DNA from: an uncultured Lachnospiraceae bacterium
GTDB lineage: Bacteria > Bacillota > Clostridia > Lachnospirales > Lachnospiraceae
Reading direction: 5' to 3'
Assembly: GCA_947086895.1 (NCBI GenBank)
Contig: CAMUAR010000010.1
Span: 1-64,000 of the forward strand
Length of the DNA: 64,000 nt
Part shown: in pieces, positions 60,939 to 64,000 of the stretch
Position numbering within the stretch: position 1 is the stretch's first letter
Layout of the letters: each line of letters opens with the position of its first letter
The notes under the pieces: model-generated
What the model was told of the DNA's origin: nothing
Seen by the model: only the letters and a program-made list of their open reading frames with translations
Database searches by the model: none
Translations under genes and position numbers: made by a program

Positions 60939-61156
60939 ATTTTCTTTTCCTCCCTTGAATTTTTTTAATTATTATAAGATATAAAAAAACGAGACATAAG
61001 TCTTGTTGGAAGAAAGTAGCGTAAAAATAAAGCGGATTGTCTACTTTTTATATATCAATTAAATATAATAAGATATTTTGTTGAAATGAGTTAAAATTAG
61101 GGCTTGTATTCCTAGCTGGATTGTGATAGACTATAAAAAGTTAAACAAGTATAAAT

Positions 61157-61229
61157 GGGCTTGTAGCTCAGATGGGAGAGCGCTGCGTTCGCAACGCAGA
61201 GGTCATGGGTTCGAATCCCACCAGGTCCA
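61157..61229 (+). tRNA. tRNA-Ala (CGC anticodon)
   Basis: 73 nt. Acceptor GGGCTTG/CAGGTCC with G-U pairs, D-arm GCTC/GAGC, anticodon stem CTGCG/CGCAG with loop TTCGCAA (anticodon CGC, codon GCG), T-loop TTCGAAT, discriminator A. CCA is not encoded. Confidence 0.94.
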
Positions 61230-61234
61230 TTGTG

Positions 61235-61267
61235 AAAAAGAACTATCCGCTTGGATGGTTCTTTTTT
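61235..61267 (+). terminator. Terminator of tRNA-Ala
   Basis: AGAACTATCC pairs with GGATGGTTCT (one mismatch) around GCTT and leads into TTTTTT. Confidence 0.85.
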
Positions 61268-61447
61268 CTATATAAGCAGAGCGCACAGTAATATTTCCTG
61301 ACAATACATTATGCTGTGCGGCGGATGATTTTGTATCATGATTGGTACAGCAAAATAAAGGAAAAATAAAATATCCATCAAACGTAAAAATTTATAGTGC
61401 AAATTATTTATTGCTGAAAGCATTTTTTCAATAGATTGGAGGAAATT

Positions 61448-61750
61448 ATGCCGTGGATCAATAAGATTATGAGAAAGCTGCCAAAAAAACAGATTACGCC
61501 GGAAGAGCTTGGACAGCAGACGCGAAAAAATCCGCGCGGGCAGACAGAGGAACTGTATGAACATAAAACGGAAAAAACACTTACTGCGGCGTGGGACGAA
61601 AATGAGGAAGATGAGGGACTTGGCGCAGATGGAGAGTATGAAATTCTGGAACGTGAGATTTTGCCAGAAAAGATTATCTGCCCGGACTGCGGCGGTATTA
61701 CGCTGGAAGGGCTTGATTTTTGTGATAAATGCGGCGGGGAGTTAAATTGA
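61448..61750 (+). CDS. Small C-terminal zinc-ribbon protein
   Basis: 100 residues. A basic N-terminus (MPWINKIMRKLPKKQITPEE), an acidic centre (DENEEDEGL), and a C-terminal zinc ribbon with CPDCGG and CDKCGGELN. GGAGG lies 5 nt before ATG 61448. The ribbon should bind one zinc. Function is unknown, and the gene shows no clear partner. The hisC gene starts after 168 nt with its own promoter. Confidence 0.7.
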   Translation: MPWINKIMRKLPKKQITPEELGQQTRKNPRGQTEELYEHKTEKTLTAAWDENEEDEGLGADGEYEILEREILPEKIICPDCGGITLEGLDFCDKCGGELN

Positions 61751-61816
61751 TCTGCCAAAAGAAATACGCGAATGGTGATGGATTTGTACTTTGGATCTCA
61801 AATAAAACGAAAACAG

Positions 61817-61845
61817 TTGACAATAAGAAAACAGTAATGTATGAT
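61817..61845 (+). promoter_or_regulatory. hisC promoter
   Basis: TTGACA (61817-61822), exactly 17 nt, TATGAT (61840-61845). Near-consensus. Its -10 covers an in-frame ATG at 61841, which excludes that ATG as the gene start. Confidence 0.8.
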
Positions 61846-61918
61846 TTTCTTGGCTTTGCCGCAGAAAAAGAAAAAAGAATTTAACAGGATGCAAAAGCTT
61901 CTCAGAACGGGGGAACTT

Positions 61919-62986
61919 ATGAGTGGATGGGAAAAATATATTAGAAAAGTAGAGCCTTATACGCCGGGGGAACAGCCAAATCTTGCAGGGATGATTAAGT
62001 TAAATACAAACGAGTGTCCATACCCGCCGACACCGCGCGTAAAAAAGGCATTAGAGCAGCTTACAGAACGGTCGGAGGAGCTGAGGCTGTACCCAGATTT
62101 TGCAGCGAAACCACTGGTGGAAAGCCTTGCAGCTTATTACAAACTTGAACCGGAACAGGTGTTTGTCGGGGTTGGGTCGGACGATGTTCTCTCGGTCGCA
62201 TTTCAGACATTTTTTAATTCAGAGAAACCAATTTTATTTCCAGATATCACATATTCATTTTATGATGTATGGGCAGAAATGTATCGGATTCCTTATCAGA
62301 GAATTGCGCTTGACGAGGAATTCCGAATTTGCAGAGAAGATTATGACAGAGAAAATGGCGGTATTGTGATTGCGAATCCAAATGCGCCGACTTCCATTGC
62401 AGAAGGAACGGATTTTATAGAAGATATTTTACACAATAATCCAGATTCTGTGGTGATTGTAGATGAAGCTTACATTGACTTTGGCGCGGTGTCTGCGCTG
62501 CCGCTTATTAAGAAGTACGACAATCTTCTTGTTGTGCAGACATTCTCAAAATCAAGGGCGATGGCAGGAATGCGCATTGGCTACGCAATGGGAAATAAAA
62601 CGTTGATAAAAGCGATGAATCATGTAAAATATTCTGTGAATTCCTACACAATGAACGCTCCATCGATTCTGTGCGGCGTCTGTGCGGTGGAGGACGACGC
62701 ATATTTTAAGGACTGCTGCCAAAAAGTAATTGCGACGCGCGAATGGACGAGAAAGGAACTTGCGGCACTTGGTTTTACATGTCTTGATTCCTCGGCCAAT
62801 TTTTTGTTTGCATCACATCAAACGATACCCGCAGAATCGATTTTTAAATTGCTGCGGGAAAAAAATATTTTTGTACGCTATTTTAAAAAACCGCGCATAG
62901 ACAATTATCTTCGCATTACAATAGGCACAGATTCACATATGAAAATATTGATGAATGCGTTGTCGCAAATCGTTGGAAACAGGTGA
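61919..62986 (+). CDS. hisC: Histidinol-phosphate aminotransferase-like enzyme
   Basis: 355 residues, the usual HisC length. Motifs are KLNTNECPYPPTP, YPDFAAKPLVESLA, VGVGSDDVLSV, PNAPTS, VDEAYIDFG and the PLP lysine in QTFSKSRAMAGMRIGYA. It converts imidazole-acetol phosphate and glutamate to histidinol phosphate, though stand-alone paralogues can use aromatic amino acids. GGGGGA lies 5 nt before ATG 61919. No other his genes are nearby, so a broad-specificity aminotransferase is an alternative. The family call is strong. Confidence 0.88.
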   Translation: MSGWEKYIRKVEPYTPGEQPNLAGMIKLNTNECPYPPTPRVKKALEQLTERSEELRLYPDFAAKPLVESLAAYYKLEPEQVFVGVGSDDVLSVAFQTFFNSEKPILFPDITYSFYDVWAEMYRIPYQRIALDEEFRICREDYDRENGGIVIANPNAPTSIAEGTDFIEDILHNNPDSVVIVDEAYIDFGAVSALPLIKKYDNLLVVQTFSKSRAMAGMRIGYAMGNKTLIKAMNHVKYSVNSYTMNAPSILCGVCAVEDDAYFKDCCQKVIATREWTRKELAALGFTCLDSSANFLFASHQTIPAESIFKLLREKNIFVRYFKKPRIDNYLRITIGTDSHMKILMNALSQIVGNR

Positions 62987-63134
62987 TTGCTTTGGTTTTC
63001 GTTTATGATAAGTATATTATAGAGAGAAACGGCAAAAAGAAATCAGCAAAAAAACACAATTTATTCTACGTTTAGAAGCGGGGATTTTTTGCTGCAAAAC
63101 GTAAAAAAAACAGTTAGAAACAAAGAAAGGGGAA

Positions 63135-63204
63135 CGGCGGTATTTTTACAATTCAGAAGCAATATAGATAAATGCTTCCGCCTGAAATGAAAAAAGAACC
63201 GCCG
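63135..63204 (+). promoter_or_regulatory. Nested stem-loop just before the ABC-class ATPase gene
   Basis: CGGCGGT (63135-63141) pairs with ACCGCCG (63198-63204), enclosing a second perfect hairpin GAAGCA/TGCTTC (63156-63161, 63173-63178). It ends 11 nt before the ATG, where no good ribosome binding site is seen. A translational control element is possible. Confidence 0.4.
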
Positions 63205-63215
63205 AAGTAATTAGA

Positions 63216-64000
63216 ATGAAATCGGCAGCAGAATTGGATCGGATGCTTGATAATATCCATCACAGAAGTTATCCTGCTTATAAAGATCTGCGCGGAGAAT
63301 ATCAGTTTTCCGGCTATGTGCTTGGAATCGATCATGTGCAGGGCGACCCGTTCGCCGCGCCGTCCCGGTTGAGTATTTATGTAGGCAGGGCGCAGGCGGG
63401 TTTTGCGCCGGAGATGTACGAAGAGGCGCACAGGCGTATTGCATTGTCAGACTTTTTGTTAAGAAAATTTGCAGGGACATTAAATGCATACTCATTGAAA
63501 GCGCAGGGTTCAGGAAAAAGCGGGCTGATTTGTGTGAGTCGATGCGGGCAGGAGGTTCTTGAGCGCACGGCGTGCGAGATTGAAAATGGAAATTTGACGG
63601 TTCGGCTGGAAGTTGGGTTCCCGGCGAACGGGCGAACAATCAACGCGCCGGAACTGAAAAAAATCTTGTTTGATTATCTGCCAGAAATGGTAAAAAAGTC
63701 ATTGTATTATAAAAATCTTCGCGCAGATGAAGTAAAGAAAGTTTTAGAACTTTCGGATGACCAGCAGGCAGTCCGCAATATATTAAAGGAAAAAGAGCTT
63801 GTTGCATTTGTTGCAAATGGCTCTGTTTTACCGCGTTGCAGCGGTGTTTCGCAAAAGCCAATGAACGATGCTGTTCCATTTGTATCACCGGAAACAATGG
63901 AGATAGAACTTGTGCTTCCGCACCGCGGCAAAGTAAAAGGTATGGGAATCCCAGCGGGAATCACACTGATTGTCGGAGGTGGATATCACGGAAAATCAAC
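63216..64000 (+). CDS. Predicted ATPase of the ABC class, 3' end outside window
   Basis: 261 complete codons are visible and the frame remains open at the edge. The N-terminus MKSAAELDRMLDNI and RSYPAYKDLRGEYQF, the segment VQGDPFAAPSRLSI, and the P-loop GGGYHGKST at the window edge match the predicted ABC_ATPase family (PF09818). Members are cytoplasmic, lack transporter partners and have no established role. The start is the only ATG after an in-frame stop at 63183; its ribosome binding site is weak. It is preceded by a nested stem-loop. Confidence 0.8.
   Translation, partial: MKSAAELDRMLDNIHHRSYPAYKDLRGEYQFSGYVLGIDHVQGDPFAAPSRLSIYVGRAQAGFAPEMYEEAHRRIALSDFLLRKFAGTLNAYSLKAQGSGKSGLICVSRCGQEVLERTACEIENGNLTVRLEVGFPANGRTINAPELKKILFDYLPEMVKKSLYYKNLRADEVKKVLELSDDQQAVRNILKEKELVAFVANGSVLPRCSGVSQKPMNDAVPFVSPETMEIELVLPHRGKVKGMGIPAGITLIVGGGYHGKS

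Overview
The window looks like a chromosomal segment of a gut-type anaerobic Firmicute, most likely a Lachnospiraceae member. The reasons are strong AGGAGG-type ribosome binding sites, AT-rich intergenic DNA, a type-2 GalT, a Csp-like subtilase, a DUF6870 gene beside tandem serine recombinases, and many carbohydrate-active surface genes. This taxonomy is inferred from gene content; no 16S gene is present.

Layout. 0-2.7 kb: the end of a polysaccharide locus (glycosyltransferase fragment, ABC flippase-like exporter). 2.7-5.4 kb, minus strand: an IS256 remnant and a compact operon of a GHKL ATPase, a STAS-like DUF4325 protein, a two-helix membrane protein and a small secreted peptide. The ATPase has a broken or recoded 5' end. 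6.2-8.1 kb: an XRE regulator, then DUF134, NifX-like and hemerythrin genes. 8.2-12.3 kb: tRNAs Thr, Pro and Trp, galT, fabH and a tandem structured repeat. 12.4-19 kb: GH26, a GGDEF/EAL protein, folC and an HtrA protease. 19.2-25.1 kb: a sugar-phosphate transferase, a ClpX, a C39-like cysteine peptidase and a Csp-like subtilase that has lost its catalytic serine.

25.2-31.7 kb is the most unusual block. From one promoter to one terminator it encodes a GrpE-like coiled-coil protein and two paralogous Hsp70-like ATPases, the second with an extra N-terminal module of about 290 residues. 31.7-37.2 kb follows with a DUF6870 gene and three tandem large serine recombinases, marking a mobile or formerly mobile segment.

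37.3-46.2 kb carries a probable RiPP locus (Cys-rich precursor, radical SAM/SPASM maturase) interleaved with a sugar-type solute-binding lipoprotein, two MalF/MalG-type permeases, an adaptor-like membrane protein and a AAA ATPase. 46.3-58.8 kb is a glycan-degradation and surface region: GH78, GH43, a BspA/InlB-repeat protein, and a 1977-residue alginate-lyase-like protein with repeated discoidin domains. 59.4-64 kb holds an aminotransferase, a MATE remnant, tRNA-Ala, a zinc-ribbon protein, hisC and the start of an ABC-class ATPase.

The best candidates for an undescribed system are the Hsp70-like/GrpE-like block, the GHKL/STAS-like operon, the tandem covarying repeat at 10.3-10.5 kb, and the RiPP locus tied to a sugar importer. 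All functional calls come from reading motifs; no database search was run.
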